Assembly (NCBI RefSeq): GCF_900215625.1
Contig: NZ_OBEK01000001.1
Coordinates: 1,051,746-1,115,745 of the forward strand
Direction of reading: 5' to 3'
Origin: Terribacillus aidingensis
GTDB lineage: Bacteria > Bacillota > Bacilli > Bacillales > Amphibacillaceae
Length of the DNA: 64,000 bases
The notes below the pieces were generated by a model. It searched no databases and had not been told where the DNA came from. It saw only the letters and a program-made list of their open reading frames with translations. The translations under genes were made by a program, and so were the position numbers. Of this stretch, positions 53,427 through 63,767 are shown piece by piece (within the stretch, counting starts at the first letter, position 1; the number at the start of each line of letters is the position of its first letter).

Positions 53427-55334
53427 ATGTGTGGTTTGATTGGCGTCATTAGAAAAAACGTAAAACAACTAACGCAAGCTGAAAAGGATAAATTCCAACA
53501 ACAAAACAACATTATCACCCACCGCGGACCGGATGATGAAGGATATTACCATGATGAGCATGTCTCATTCGGTTTCCGCCGTTTGAGTATTATTGATATT
53601 GAAGCTGGAGTACAGCCATTAAGCTATGATGATGAGAAAATTTGGATGGTCTTCAATGGCGAGATTTACAACTACGTCGAGCTGCGCGAAGATTTGCTGA
53701 AAAAAGGTTCAACCTTTAAAACAGAGTCCGATACAGAGGTCATTGCTGCGATGTACCATACATACGGAGCAGAAGCTTTTAAAGAGCTTCGCGGTATGTT
53801 CAGCATTTTGCTATGGGACAAAGAGAAGAAAACATTCTACGGAGCGCGTGATCCATTTGGAATTAAACCGCTCTTCTACAAAGAAACAGACGAGGAAATC
53901 TTCTTTGCATCAGAGAAGAAGAGTATTACACTTCTTGAAGAAACAGAGACAGTCGACACAGAGGCACTGCAGCAGTATTTGAGCTATCAGTATGTACCGG
54001 AACCGCTTACGATGACAGAAGGCATTAAGCGAGTGGAACCTGGTCATTACTTTGTAAAGCGTGACGGGGAGCCGATAGAATTCCATCGCTACTGGCATGC
54101 AACATTCTCTCCGAAAATCATGGACAAGCAAGCTTGGATTACACGCATCCAAGATGTGCTGCATGATTCTGTCAGCAAACATATGCGCAGTGATGTGCCG
54201 GTCGGATCGTTCCTTTCCGGCGGAATTGACTCATCGATTATTGTAGCAATTGCCAAGCAATTTAACCCGAACTTGAAAACTTTCTCGGTAGGATTTGAGC
54301 GCGAAGGATTCTCTGAGGTGGATGTGGCGAAAGAAACAGCTGAGAAAATCGGCGTGGAGAACTATTCGCATATTATTACACCAGAAGAGTATTTAGAGAA
54401 GCTTCCGAAAATTATGTGGCATATGGATGACCCATTAGCGGATCCATCTGCAATCGCGCTGTATTTCGTAGCGAGAGAAGCGAGTAAGCATGTGACAGTT
54501 GCGCTGTCTGGTGAAGGTTCTGATGAGCTATTCGGCGGATATAATATTTATCGTGAACCAGAATCACTGCGTATGTTTGACAGCATTCCTGGTCCTGCTA
54601 AAGCGCTGCTTAACCGTGTAGCGAAGGTTCTTCCGGAAGGTGTGCGCGGAAAGAGTTTCTTAGAGCGCGGTACAACACCTCTAAAAGACCGCTATATCGG
54701 TAATGCAAAAATGTTCGAGAAACATGACTTGCAAAAACTATTGAAAACATATGATAGTTCCATTAGTTATCAGCAGTTAACAGCACCGTTATATGAGAAC
54801 GTTAAAAATGAATCACTCGTTGATCAGATGCAATACATCGACATTCATACATGGCTGCGTGGAGACATCTTGTTGAAAGCAGATAAAATGACGATGGCGC
54901 ACTCACTTGAGCTGCGCGTGCCTTTCCTTGATAAAGAAGTATTCCGTGTTGCGCGTGAAATTCCGGAAGATCTGAAGATAGCAAACAACACGACGAAAAG
55001 CTTGCTGCGTGAAGCGGTAGAGGGTATTGTGCCGGATCACGTACTAAATCGTAAGAAACTAGGCTTCCCGGTACCAATGCGCCATTGGCTGAAGAACGAA
55101 CTAAACAGCTGGGCGAAAACATTGATTCGCGAAAGTCAGACAGATCATTTGCTGCATAAAGATTATATTTTGAATTTACTTGAGGCGCACTGCCAAGGAA
55201 AAGGGGATTACAGCCGTAAGATATGGACTGTACTTGCCTTCATGCTATGGCATCAAATCTATGTAGAGCGCAAATATGACTTTGCAGAGTTCCAAAAAGT
55301 TGATAAAGTAGGAAGCAAATTGCAGACTACTTAA
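53427..55334 (+). CDS. asnB: Asparagine synthase (glutamine-hydrolysing)
   Basis: This 635-residue AsnB has a class II glutaminase domain with Cys1 in MCGLIGVIRKN, then the synthetase domain with the pyrophosphate loop SFLSGGIDSSIIVAIAK near residue 262 and SGEGSDELFGGYNIYREPE. It converts aspartate to asparagine; in Bacillus AsnB also amidates diaminopimelate in the cell wall. Place and length match B. subtilis asnB. Confidence 0.96.
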   Translation: MCGLIGVIRKNVKQLTQAEKDKFQQQNNIITHRGPDDEGYYHDEHVSFGFRRLSIIDIEAGVQPLSYDDEKIWMVFNGEIYNYVELREDLLKKGSTFKTESDTEVIAAMYHTYGAEAFKELRGMFSILLWDKEKKTFYGARDPFGIKPLFYKETDEEIFFASEKKSITLLEETETVDTEALQQYLSYQYVPEPLTMTEGIKRVEPGHYFVKRDGEPIEFHRYWHATFSPKIMDKQAWITRIQDVLHDSVSKHMRSDVPVGSFLSGGIDSSIIVAIAKQFNPNLKTFSVGFEREGFSEVDVAKETAEKIGVENYSHIITPEEYLEKLPKIMWHMDDPLADPSAIALYFVAREASKHVTVALSGEGSDELFGGYNIYREPESLRMFDSIPGPAKALLNRVAKVLPEGVRGKSFLERGTTPLKDRYIGNAKMFEKHDLQKLLKTYDSSISYQQLTAPLYENVKNESLVDQMQYIDIHTWLRGDILLKADKMTMAHSLELRVPFLDKEVFRVAREIPEDLKIANNTTKSLLREAVEGIVPDHVLNRKKLGFPVPMRHWLKNELNSWAKTLIRESQTDHLLHKDYILNLLEAHCQGKGDYSRKIWTVLAFMLWHQIYVERKYDFAEFQKVDKVGSKLQTT

Positions 55335-55338
55335 GTAG

Positions 55339-55373
55339 AAAAGCCGTTCCTGAAGCAGGAACGGCTTTTTTTA
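55339..55373. terminator. Bidirectional terminator between asnB and ytoA
   Basis: AAAAGCCGTTCCTG (55339-55352) pairs with CAGGAACGGCTTTT (55356-55369), a perfect stem with loop AAG and seven T. Confidence 0.93.
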
Positions 55374-55880
55374 TGTTGTCTCTTTATACTGCTTGCTTTT
55401 GTTTATATATTCCATACGGATGCGATTCATATCCTGGTAATCAGCATCAGTCAAATCCCGCACAACTTTTGCTGGTCTGCCAAAGGCGAGTTTGCCCGCA
55501 GGTATCGTCTTTCCGGGAGGCACGAGGGAACCTGCACCAAGGTATGCGCCATCTTCAATAATCGCGCCATCCAGTACAAGTGAACCCATTCCTACAAGAG
55601 AATTTTCACCAATTGTGCATGAATGCAGTGTAACTTGGTGACCAATTGTGGCACCTTCCTTTATAATAAGAGGCAGGTCAGGACTTTGGTGAAGCACGCA
55701 AAGATCTTGTACATTGGCTCCTTCGCCAATTACTACGGGAGCAACATCTCCCCGAATCACTGTTTTAAACCAAATGCTTGCATCCTTTTTAATCGTGACA
55801 TCTCCTGTGATAACAGCATCAGGAGCTACATAAGCTTCCTTATGAACATGTGGACGTTTCTTGTCGTATTCGTAAATCAT
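55371..55880 (-). CDS. ytoA: Gamma-carbonic anhydrase family protein YtoA
   Basis: This 169-residue left-handed beta-helix protein has hexapeptide repeats (VAPDAVITGDVTIKKDASIW on). The three zinc histidines are likely those of VLHQSP, TIGHQVTLH and LHSCTIG. Catalytic activity is not proven in the Bacillus homologue. It starts at 55880 in front of a strong site and lies convergent to asnB. Confidence 0.9.
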   Translation of the reverse strand: MIYEYDKKRPHVHKEAYVAPDAVITGDVTIKKDASIWFKTVIRGDVAPVVIGEGANVQDLCVLHQSPDLPLIIKEGATIGHQVTLHSCTIGENSLVGMGSLVLDGAIIEDGAYLGAGSLVPPGKTIPAGKLAFGRPAKVVRDLTDADYQDMNRIRMEYINKSKQYKETT

Positions 55881-55970
55881 TTGAATACTCCTTTCGTTTA
55901 TGTTCTTATAGACTTACTGGTTTTTTTAGAAAGAAAGAGATAATCCCGGAATTCGAGGAGCGAAATTATT

Positions 55971-57053
55971 ATGGCCCAACAAATACCGAAGTCATCAGTT
56001 TTACTTATGCATCAAGTATATCGGAAAATTTTCCCGGAAGTACATAAAGAATTAGAAGTGTGGACGGAACGAGCTGAGGCAATTCCTAATCCGGAACTTC
56101 GTAAACAAGCTTTGGAAAGTATTCGAACGAAGCGATTCCACTGCCAAGGCGGAGCTGTATACAGCCTGCTCGCTGGAGATGCATGGAAACAATCGATTAA
56201 ATTTATTATTGCTTATCAAACAATCAGTGACTATCTAGATAATCTATGTGACCGCAGTACTTCGCTCGATCCGGATGATTTTCGTCTGCTGCACCAATCA
56301 ATGCTGGATGCGCTGAAGCCTGGCGAGCCGTTAAAAGATTATTATGCACTGCGAGAAGAACGGGAAGATGGCGGTTACTTGCATGCGCTCGTGTCTACAT
56401 GTCAGACAATTTTAGGCAAGCAGCCGAATCTGAAGATTATCCAGCCGTATTTGTTGAAGTTATCTGGTTTATATGGTGACTTGCAAGTGCACAAGCACGT
56501 TGCAAAAGAAGAAAGGATTGAACGCCTTACAAATTGGTTCGCTGACCACCATGCGGACTATCAGGATTTGAGCTGGTACGAATTCTCTGCCTGCAGCGGG
56601 TCCACGTTAGGTATATTCTGTTTTGTGTCATACGGTATGGGGATGGAACTCCATCACCAGCTGGCAGATGATATTTACCGCAGTTATTTTCCTTACATGC
56701 AAGGATTGCATATTCTGCTGGATTACTATATCGACCAAATGGAAGACGAAGAAGAAGGCGATTTGAATTTCTGCCATTACTACAGAGATTCTGAGGAGAT
56801 GCGTGAAAGACTTCTCTATTTCATTGACCGGACCAATGAAAGTGTTCAGAAGCTTCCGCATGCATCCTTCCATGAGATGGTGCATCATGGTCTTGTAGGA
56901 CTGTATTTAGCAGACCGGAAAGTGAGCCTGTTAGCAGATGGCAAGCAAATGATAAAATCTTTGCTGCGTGCAAGTGGGAATAAGTCAAAATTCTTCCACC
57001 TAAACGTAAAAGCATATAACAAAATGAAAGAAGCGCGTACCCCGATTAGTTAG
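55971..57053 (+). CDS. ytpB: Tetraprenyl-beta-curcumene synthase YtpB
   Basis: This 360-residue protein matches YtpB (DUF2600), which cyclises tetraprenyl pyrophosphate into C35 terpenes that sporulating Bacillus converts to sesquarterpenoids. The Asp-rich motifs are YQTISDYLDNLCDR and DYYIDQMEDEEEGDLNFC. No signal peptide is seen. The 3' end forms a terminator together with ytqB. Confidence 0.91.
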   Translation: MAQQIPKSSVLLMHQVYRKIFPEVHKELEVWTERAEAIPNPELRKQALESIRTKRFHCQGGAVYSLLAGDAWKQSIKFIIAYQTISDYLDNLCDRSTSLDPDDFRLLHQSMLDALKPGEPLKDYYALREEREDGGYLHALVSTCQTILGKQPNLKIIQPYLLKLSGLYGDLQVHKHVAKEERIERLTNWFADHHADYQDLSWYEFSACSGSTLGIFCFVSYGMGMELHHQLADDIYRSYFPYMQGLHILLDYYIDQMEDEEEGDLNFCHYYRDSEEMRERLLYFIDRTNESVQKLPHASFHEMVHHGLVGLYLADRKVSLLADGKQMIKSLLRASGNKSKFFHLNVKAYNKMKEARTPIS

Positions 57054-57070
57054 GGGTGTCGCGCTTCTTT
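57028..57070. terminator. Bidirectional terminator between ytpB and ytqB
   Basis: AAAGAAGCGCG (57028-57038) pairs with CGCGCTTCTTT (57060-57070), enclosing ACCCC/GGGGT. The stem lies within the last codons of ytpB. Confidence 0.88.
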
Positions 57071-57651
57071 CATTTTTTCTTTTTCTTCTCAATGGCAATA
57101 ATGAACGGGGGATTATTTTTTTGGTTAAGGAAGCGGTACTGCAAGACAGCGTACTGCTTTTGATCATACTCTTTTACGTGCGCGAGCAAACCTTCTTTCT
57201 CAATGGCGCCCTCCGCATGACCATGATAGACAACGAGTACTATTCTTCCTCCAGGTTTCATACTGTGGCGAATTTTCTCAATAGCTGTAATAGTACTTTC
57301 AGCATTTGTTGTAATGGCTTTGCTGCTGCCTGGGAGATAACCGAGGTTAAAAATAGCGCCCGCAAGTTTTCCTTCATCCTCAGCGGTTATATAATGGTCG
57401 ACGCGCTGGTGGCTGTCCAGGATCAACGTTGTGTTTGTAACATCATGCATCGTCAGGTGTTTGCTTGTCATTTCGATTGCTTGTTCCTGTATATCGAATG
57501 CCAGCACCTTTCCTTCATCTCCAACTAACCGGCTCAGCACGAGTGTATCGTTTCCGTTGCCGCAAGTTGCATCAATGACGGTATCTCCTGGATGAATTAC
57601 TTGTTCCATCAGTTCGTGCGCGTAAGCAATAACATGTTTTAACATTTCCAT
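57070..57651 (-). CDS. ytqB: SAM-dependent methyltransferase YtqB
   Basis: This 193-residue class I methyltransferase of the YtqB (rRNA methylase-like) family has motif I in VIDATCGNGNDTLVLSRLVG near residue 27 and the YtqB signature AIFNLGYLPGSSKAITTNAE. The C-terminal FLNQKNNPPFIIAIEKK is also typical. The substrate, probably tRNA, is unproven here. The start is 57651 or 57645; AGAGAGG is upstream. Confidence 0.9.
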   Translation of the reverse strand: MEMLKHVIAYAHELMEQVIHPGDTVIDATCGNGNDTLVLSRLVGDEGKVLAFDIQEQAIEMTSKHLTMHDVTNTTLILDSHQRVDHYITAEDEGKLAGAIFNLGYLPGSSKAITTNAESTITAIEKIRHSMKPGGRIVLVVYHGHAEGAIEKEGLLAHVKEYDQKQYAVLQYRFLNQKNNPPFIIAIEKKKKK

Positions 57652-57828
57652 GAATCCTCTCTCTGACAAATTGTTCTCTCTTATTTTTACGCTACCTATG
57701 ACTATTTAGCAAACCAAATCACTCTTTTGTAAAACAAAATTTACAAACACTTAACGGAAGGTATGTAGAAACTTGTCGGAATAAGGACCATAGTAGGAGG
57801 GGGAATAACAAGGAGGGAGCACAAATAC

Positions 57829-58785
57829 ATGTATAAGCGCATCCTAATACCTATATGCGTCCTCATCCTCTGCTATTTAGCCGGGTGTGCTGCTAACCCA
57901 GCTGCAGCTAAATTGGATGAAGAGAAACGTGTGGGGGTCGTTCTTACAGAAGCAGGTCTCGGAGATCAGGAATTGAATGACCTGGCAATCGATGGGCTTA
58001 CAAAAGCAAGAGACAGGCTCGATATTATTTATACATACAAAGAAGTTACAGCAGTCATGTCATACGAAAAAGCACTGGAGGAGCTTGCGGGTGAAGGGAT
58101 GAATATGATTATTACGCTTGAAGCTGGAGCAGGAGACGCTGTCGCTGAACAGGCCAAAGCCAATCCTGACATAACATACATAAGCTTTGGAACTGATTTA
58201 AAAGCGGATAATCTGTTCGGCTACCAATTCAATACAGAAGAGGCCGGCTATCTGGCAGGCGTAACAGCAGCAACAATCACTAAAAGCGGAAAAACAGGAT
58301 TTATTGGAGAGCCGGAAAGTTCGTATTTGACAGGCTTTAGGAAAGGAATTGAAAAAACCAATTCGGACACGGAACTTTTAGTCCGAGAAGCGTCGCCTGA
58401 TGATCAGGGTGCTGGAAATCAGTTATCGAAGGAACTGCTGAAAGAAGGAGCGGATGTCCTTTTTGCCGATCCTGGAAAAGCAGGAAAGGCGATGATAACG
58501 CAAGCTGCACTGGCGCATGTTTATGCAATTGGAGCTGGCGGAGATCAAGCCTATCTGGAACCTGATGCAGTCGTCACATCGGCTATGCTGCAAGTTGATC
58601 ATATTATCTTTGAGCTGCTCAAGAAGGATGACAAAGGCGAAGAGCTGCCAAGTGATACGAGTTTAGGCTTGAAAGAGCAGGCAGTTGGATTAAGTTCAAT
58701 TGCAGTTGTCAGCATCACGGATAAAGTGGAGGGCAAAGTCCATGCTGCTACTCAAAAGCTGATAGAAGCGGAGCGAGCCAAATGA
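57829..58785 (+). CDS. BMP-family (PnrA-like) substrate-binding lipoprotein
   Basis: This 318-residue lipoprotein has the lipobox LAGC with Cys20, then a basic membrane protein (BMP/PnrA/TmpC) domain: [40 protein letters not shown] and [20 protein letters not shown]. Such proteins bind purine nucleosides or related ligands for ABC transporters, but there is no permease or ATPase gene next to it. It overlaps the chemoreceptor gene by four bases, so it probably feeds that receptor. Confidence 0.86.
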   Translation: MYKRILIPICVLILCYLAGCAANPAAAKLDEEKRVGVVLTEAGLGDQELNDLAIDGLTKARDRLDIIYTYKEVTAVMSYEKALEELAGEGMNMIITLEAGAGDAVAEQAKANPDITYISFGTDLKADNLFGYQFNTEEAGYLAGVTAATITKSGKTGFIGEPESSYLTGFRKGIEKTNSDTELLVREASPDDQGAGNQLSKELLKEGADVLFADPGKAGKAMITQAALAHVYAIGAGGDQAYLEPDAVVTSAMLQVDHIIFELLKKDDKGEELPSDTSLGLKEQAVGLSSIAVVSITDKVEGKVHAATQKLIEAERAK

Positions 58786-60443
58786 AACTCACACGGAAAC
58801 TATTGTGGCAATCTATTTGTACAAGTGCGCTTGCTTTTGTACTGATTGCTTTCATCATTATGAGTATGATTCGTATTAATGCTTCCAGCTACGAACAAGT
58901 ACAGCATCTGCTCCAGCTGCAGCAGCTCGACAGTGAGCTGCATAACGCCGGGCAAGTTTTGCGGAATACTTCCACGATACGAACGGAAACATCAGCAGCA
59001 GACTTGCGTACCTATTTAGATCAAAGTGAATCAAGTTTTGAACAGCTTTTATCTTCTTCTGAGGGACAGTCTGCAGTATACCTGGAGGCGGGCAAGGAGA
59101 AGTATGATGAATGGCAAAGCGATGTAACAAGTCTTCTGACAAATGTGAACGAGATGGAGGCGCTGCGGTTATCCAGCCGCGTAGAAGGGCTGCTGAATGA
59201 TGTCTACATGGCGAACGCCTATAGTACGGCAGCTTATGAGGATGAACAGCTAGCTTTGCAAAATCAAATAACATTTGTCATTGTAGTGTCTTTAATCGGT
59301 GTCCTGCTGCTTATCGTCGTAACAAATTATATCTCCAGAAGAACAAGTAAATCCATTGCGGATCCTTTGTTGGCTCTTGCTTCCAGGACGAATCAAATTG
59401 CTGCCGGTGATTTGACTGTAGAGCCGATAGGTAAGGCTGGTTCTTTTGAAATAAAACAAATGAATGATGCATTCGGGCAAATGACAGAACAGCTGAAAGG
59501 GCTGATTGGTTCCATCGAGAAAGCAAGTAATGAGGTAGCTGTAATGTCACAAGAGATTGATAAGGATAATCACAATCTTCAATCGCTGCATAATAACATT
59601 GCTGCTTCTGTAGGGGAAATTACTTCTGGTTCGCAGCGTATATCTGCTGATCTTCAGCAGACGGTGGAACTGATTGAGCAGATGGACAAGCAAGGCAAAG
59701 CGAACAGTGTATTTGCGACAGAAACCGTGGAGCTCGGCAAACTTGCGTCTGGAGCTGCCATGCGCGGCCGGGAAACAGTTGTGAATCAACAGCAGCTTAC
59801 TATAAAGAATAACGAGAGCAGAGAACTGATGGAAGCCTCACTTCGAGACTTTACACAGTATTCTCACCAAATAGAACAAATGGTTGCATCCGTTTCATCT
59901 GTGGCAGAGCAGACCAATTTACTTGCTTTGAATGCAGCAATAGAGGCTGCGCGGGCTGGGGAAGCCGGGAAAGGCTTCGCAGTTGTAGCAGATGAAATTC
60001 GGAAGCTTGCGGATGAATCAAAAGTTTCTGCAGATGCTATATATAGATCGGTCGGTGCAATTCGCCAAGGCACAATGAATCTATCGGAAGCTGTTCAGTT
60101 TGGAAATGAGCTGGCTAAAGCAGAGGCTGCATCGATGGAGAGTATGGAAACGTCCTTTGTCGAGATAGAAGATAAGTTTCAAGCTATATCTGGTCGGCTG
60201 CAGCAAATTCAAAGCGGAAATGTGCAGTCAGAACGCCTCGGCGGTGACGTGTTGTCCCGAGTGGCGCAAATCAACAGCACTTTGCAGGAAAACACAGCCA
60301 AAACGGATATTGTTCATCATTCGACAAATGAACAATATGAAGCTTATGAACAGCTGGCTGTAACAGTCGGCGAACTCGAGCGCGTAACGAATGACTTGCA
60401 GGAAGCAGTTGCTGTATTTCAGACAGAAGCCGCCGAATCTTGA
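58782..60443 (+). CDS. Methyl-accepting chemotaxis protein
   Basis: This 553-residue chemoreceptor has TM1 (residues 10-31), an extracellular four-helix-like domain of about 130 residues, and TM2 (163-182). A HAMP domain follows, then the cytoplasmic signalling region with the conserved hairpin [20 protein letters not shown] near residue 380. It lacks a dCache domain, so its small sensor may read a bound lipoprotein. It is coupled to the BMP gene (ATGA overlap). The promoter of leuS overlaps its stop. Confidence 0.9.
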   Translation: MKLTRKLLWQSICTSALAFVLIAFIIMSMIRINASSYEQVQHLLQLQQLDSELHNAGQVLRNTSTIRTETSAADLRTYLDQSESSFEQLLSSSEGQSAVYLEAGKEKYDEWQSDVTSLLTNVNEMEALRLSSRVEGLLNDVYMANAYSTAAYEDEQLALQNQITFVIVVSLIGVLLLIVVTNYISRRTSKSIADPLLALASRTNQIAAGDLTVEPIGKAGSFEIKQMNDAFGQMTEQLKGLIGSIEKASNEVAVMSQEIDKDNHNLQSLHNNIAASVGEITSGSQRISADLQQTVELIEQMDKQGKANSVFATETVELGKLASGAAMRGRETVVNQQQLTIKNNESRELMEASLRDFTQYSHQIEQMVASVSSVAEQTNLLALNAAIEAARAGEAGKGFAVVADEIRKLADESKVSADAIYRSVGAIRQGTMNLSEAVQFGNELAKAEAASMESMETSFVEIEDKFQAISGRLQQIQSGNVQSERLGGDVLSRVAQINSTLQENTAKTDIVHHSTNEQYEAYEQLAVTVGELERVTNDLQEAVAVFQTEAAES

Positions 60444-60468
60444 CAAACGCGGGACTGTTTCGTACACT
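60440..60468 (+). promoter_or_regulatory. Promoter of the leuS T-box transcript
   Basis: A perfect TTGACA (60440-60445) is 17 bases from TACACT (60463-60468). The -35 overlaps the stop codon of the chemoreceptor gene. Confidence 0.8.
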
Positions 60469-60485
60469 GAACACAACAATACTGT

Positions 60486-60720
60486 GAACGATGAGGAGAA
60501 GGAGCAGTAGCAAGCTTTGCTCGGTCTAGAGAGACGGCGCTTTTGGTGCAAGCCGTCCCAGCGGCTTGTGAACTCGCCTTCATAATTGCAAAAGGGAACT
60601 GCCAGTACTTTTTGCCGTTTTCCGCGTTAAGGAATGTCGAGCGAGCGCATTTGCGCTAAAGTTGGGTGGTACCGCGGGAGAAGTCTCTCGTCCCATTATT
60701 GGGATGAGAGGCTTTTTCTT
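60486..60720 (+). ncRNA. T-box leader (leucine) of leuS
   Basis: The leader has Stem I with the AGTA-type bulge (GGAGCAGTAGCAAG), a specifier loop GAACTCGCC with the Leu codon CTC at 60573-60575, and the T-box GGGTGGTACCGCG (60664-60676) whose TGGT pairs with the uncharged tRNA end. A terminator follows (60682-60716). Uncharged tRNA-Leu would favour the antiterminator. Confidence 0.96.
60682..60716 (+). terminator. T-box regulated terminator of leuS
   Basis: AGTCTCTCGTCCC pairs with GGGATGAGAGGCT with two wobbles, followed by five T. Confidence 0.9.
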
Positions 60721-60771
60721 TGTTTCACGGTCAGATTGTTCAAGTTGAAGAGAGTACAGGAGGCACACGAT

Positions 60772-63186
60772 ATGTCATTCAACCATCATGAAATCGAAAA
60801 GAAATGGCAAGCTTATTGGGAAGAAAACAAAACATTTAAAACAGATACTTCCTCGGAAAAACCGAAGATGTACGCTCTGGATATGTTCCCGTATCCATCT
60901 GGGGCAGGTCTGCACGTCGGTCACCCGGAAGGTTATACGGCAACAGATATACTTTCCCGTATGAAACGGATGCAAGGTTATGAAGTACTTCATCCAATTG
61001 GCTGGGATGCATTTGGACTTCCGGCAGAGCAGTATGCGCTTGATACAGGTAATGATCCAGAGGAATTTACGAAGAAGAATATTGCTACTTTTACTAGACA
61101 GATTAAAGAGCTAGGTTTCTCTTATGACTGGGATCGTGAAATTAACACAACAGATCCGGATTATTATAAATGGACGCAGTGGATTTTCCTTCAATTGTAT
61201 AAAAAAGGACTTGCTTATGTAGATGAAGTGGCTGTGAACTGGTGTCCAGCGCTGGGCACAGTACTTTCCAATGAAGAAGTTATTGATGGGAAGAGTGAAC
61301 GAGGCGGCCATCCTGTCATTCGCAAGCCGATGAAGCAATGGGTGCTTCGTATAACTGCTTATGCAGATCGTTTACTGGAGGATCTTGATGAACTTGATTG
61401 GCCGGAAAATCTAAAAGAAATGCAGCGTAACTGGATCGGACGTTCTGAAGGTGCAGAAGTGACCTTCCGTATTGATGGAACAGAAGAAAGTTTTGATGTA
61501 TTCACTACACGTCCGGATACACTATTCGGAGCAACTTTTGCTGTTATCTCTCCAGAACATCCGCTTGTTGATACGATTACAACTGAAGCGCAGCGAGAAG
61601 CTGTTGATGCGTATAAGCAGGAGGTAGCGGCGAAAAGTGATCTGGAGCGTACCGACCTTGCGAAAGAAAAAACGGGCGTATCTACTGGTGCTTATGCCAT
61701 TAACCCTGTTAATGGCGAAAAAATGCCAATCTGGATTGCTGATTATGTTCTAATGAGCTACGGATCTGGAGCTATCATGGCAGTGCCGGCTCATGATGAG
61801 CGTGATTATGAATTTGCCAAAGCTTTCAATCTGCCGATTAAAGCTGTAATCGAAGGTGCTGACATCGAAAAAGAAGCACATACTGGCGAAGGAGCTCATA
61901 TTAATTCTGATTTCTTAAATGGGATGAATAAAGAAGAAGCAATCACTGCTGCAATCGAATGGCTGGAAGAAAACAATCATGGATCAAAGAAAGTCAGCTA
62001 TCGCCTGCGCGATTGGTTATTCAGCCGTCAGCGTTATTGGGGAGAACCAATCCCAGTTATCCATTGGGAAGATGGCTCTATGACAGGCGTTCCGGAAGAA
62101 GAGCTGCCGCTTGTTCTTCCGAAAACAGATGAAATTAAGCCTTCAGGTACTGGTGAGTCACCTCTTGCTAACATTACTGACTGGGTAAATGTAACAGATC
62201 CGGAAACAGGTATGAAAGGGAAGCGCGAAACACATACAATGCCGCAATGGGCAGGCAGCAGCTGGTACTTCCTTCGTTATATCGATCCGGAAAATACAGA
62301 TAAACTTGCTGACTTCGACACACTGAAGGAATGGCTTCCGGTGGACGTTTATATCGGTGGACAAGAGCATGCTGTGCTCCACTTGCTTTATGCGCGTTTC
62401 TGGCACAAATTCTTATACGATATTGGTGTAGTACCAACGAAAGAACCTTTCCAGAAGCTGTATAACCAAGGTATGATTCTTGGTGAAAATAACGAGAAGA
62501 TGAGTAAATCCAAAGGGAATGTTGTAAACCCGGATGATGTCATTGAATCGCATGGTGCGGATACGCTTCGTATGTATGAAATGTTCATGGGTCCTTTGGA
62601 TGCTTCTATTGCGTGGTCTACGAATGGGTTAGACGGTTCCCGCCGCTTCCTTGATCGCGTATGGCGTCTATTTGTAACAGAAGAAGGAGAGCTTTCTGAT
62701 AAAATCCAAGATACAGAAGCGGATGAACTGCAAAAGAGCTACCACGAAACAGTGAAAAAAGTGACAGAGGATTTCGAGGCGCTGCGCTTTAACACAGGTA
62801 TCTCTCAAATGATGGTGTTCATCAATGACTGCTATAAAGCTTCTGTTGTCCCGCAGGAATTTGCGGAAGGTTTTGTGAAGATGCTATCTCCTGTTGCACC
62901 GCATCTTACGGAAGAGCTGTGGAGTAAGCTGGGTCATGAAGATACAATCACTTATGCAGCTTGGCCTGTATATGATGAGTCGAAACTTATTGAACAAGAA
63001 GTAGAAATTGTATTACAGGCAATGGGCAAACTGCGGGCAAAAGTGTTGGTGCCGCATGATGCTTCAAAAGAAGAATTAGAGAAAATTGCCCTTTCCAATG
63101 ATCAAATGGCAAGCTGGCTTGAAGGAAAGACGGTTCGTAAAGTAATTGTTGTTCCAGGCAAGCTAGTGAACGTAGTAGCAAATTAA
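60772..63186 (+). CDS. leuS: Leucyl-tRNA synthetase
   Basis: This 804-residue class I synthetase charges tRNA-Leu. The HIGH motif is [16 protein letters not shown] and the KMSKS motif is [16 protein letters not shown]. The editing CP1 domain includes [26 protein letters not shown] precedes ATG 60772; the open frame reads back to 60634 through the T-box leader and is not coding. It is controlled by leucine T-box. Confidence 0.98.
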   Translation: MSFNHHEIEKKWQAYWEENKTFKTDTSSEKPKMYALDMFPYPSGAGLHVGHPEGYTATDILSRMKRMQGYEVLHPIGWDAFGLPAEQYALDTGNDPEEFTKKNIATFTRQIKELGFSYDWDREINTTDPDYYKWTQWIFLQLYKKGLAYVDEVAVNWCPALGTVLSNEEVIDGKSERGGHPVIRKPMKQWVLRITAYADRLLEDLDELDWPENLKEMQRNWIGRSEGAEVTFRIDGTEESFDVFTTRPDTLFGATFAVISPEHPLVDTITTEAQREAVDAYKQEVAAKSDLERTDLAKEKTGVSTGAYAINPVNGEKMPIWIADYVLMSYGSGAIMAVPAHDERDYEFAKAFNLPIKAVIEGADIEKEAHTGEGAHINSDFLNGMNKEEAITAAIEWLEENNHGSKKVSYRLRDWLFSRQRYWGEPIPVIHWEDGSMTGVPEEELPLVLPKTDEIKPSGTGESPLANITDWVNVTDPETGMKGKRETHTMPQWAGSSWYFLRYIDPENTDKLADFDTLKEWLPVDVYIGGQEHAVLHLLYARFWHKFLYDIGVVPTKEPFQKLYNQGMILGENNEKMSKSKGNVVNPDDVIESHGADTLRMYEMFMGPLDASIAWSTNGLDGSRRFLDRVWRLFVTEEGELSDKIQDTEADELQKSYHETVKKVTEDFEALRFNTGISQMMVFINDCYKASVVPQEFAEGFVKMLSPVAPHLTEELWSKLGHEDTITYAAWPVYDESKLIEQEVEIVLQAMGKLRAKVLVPHDASKEELEKIALSNDQMASWLEGKTVRKVIVVPGKLVNVVAN

Positions 63187-63192
63187 AACAAC

Positions 63193-63221
63193 AGTCCCTT
63201 CCGTATGACGGAGGGGACTTA
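63193..63221 (+). terminator. Weak terminator after leuS
   Basis: AGTCCCTTCCGT (63193-63204) pairs with ACGGAGGGGACT (63208-63219), with one wobble, but the T-run is short. Read-through into the rhodanese gene is likely. Confidence 0.7.
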
Positions 63222-63246
63222 CCTATTTTGAAAAGGAGGGGAACCA

Positions 63247-63549
63247 TTGCGTAATATACAACCGGAAGAATTAGATGAACTAGTCGAAAAAGGAACTTCT
63301 TATAAGATAATTGACGTTAGGGAAGATGAAGAAGTTGAGCATGGGATGATACCAGGCGCAATTCATATTCCGATGCAGCAAGTGCCAGAGAAGCTGGCAG
63401 AGCTGCCGACAGAAGATACGTATGTACTTGTATGCCGGGGCGGTCATCGCAGCATGAATACTGCTTTGTTCATGGAGAACCAAGGCTATGATGTCATTAA
63501 CATGGATGGCGGTATGCTGGAATGGAAAGGTGAATTGGTATTCAAGTAA
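63247..63549 (+). CDS. ytwF: Rhodanese-like protein YtwF
   Basis: This 100-residue single rhodanese domain has the persulfide cysteine in VLVCRGGHRSMNTAL. It is a probable sulfur carrier or sulfurtransferase. The start is TTG 63247 with AGGAGGGG in front. It matches YtwF of B. subtilis, which also lies behind leuS. Confidence 0.9.
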   Translation: MRNIQPEELDELVEKGTSYKIIDVREDEEVEHGMIPGAIHIPMQQVPEKLAELPTEDTYVLVCRGGHRSMNTALFMENQGYDVINMDGGMLEWKGELVFK

Positions 63550-63567
63550 GGTGAAAAGATGCTGAGG

Positions 63568-63586
63568 AAGGCGTTACGACGCTTTT
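63568..63586 (+). terminator. Small terminator after ytwF
   Basis: GCGT/ACGC stem (63571-63582) with A-T extension, followed by TTTT. Short, so of modest strength. Confidence 0.5.
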
Positions 63587-63619
63587 CTCGCATTTATTCT
63601 ATTTCTCTTTGAATCTATG

Positions 63620-63648
63620 TTGACAGGTACGGATAATGGTGATACTAT
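63620..63648 (+). promoter_or_regulatory. rRNA operon promoter
   Basis: A perfect TTGACA (63620-63625) is 17 bases from TACTAT (63643-63648), about 120 bases before 16S rRNA. Confidence 0.88.
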
Positions 63649-63673
63649 GTATTTACTGTCGAACGGCAGTCAT

Positions 63674-63693
63674 TGATCTTTGAAAACTGAACA
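63674..63693 (+). promoter_or_regulatory. rRNA leader boxA-like sequence
   Basis: TGATCTTTGAAAACTGAACA is the conserved antitermination leader sequence seen in Bacillaceae rRNA operons. NusB-S10 would bind here. Confidence 0.8.
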
Positions 63694-63767
63694 AAACAAC
63701 CAATTACGAACTAAACGACATGGTCTTTTATAAGATCAACGTCAGCGCAAGAAGCAAAGCATCACAC

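Noticed and set aside
60634..60771. N-terminal extension of LeuS
   Set aside because: These codons cover the T-box and its terminator; homologues start at 60772, behind AGGAGG.
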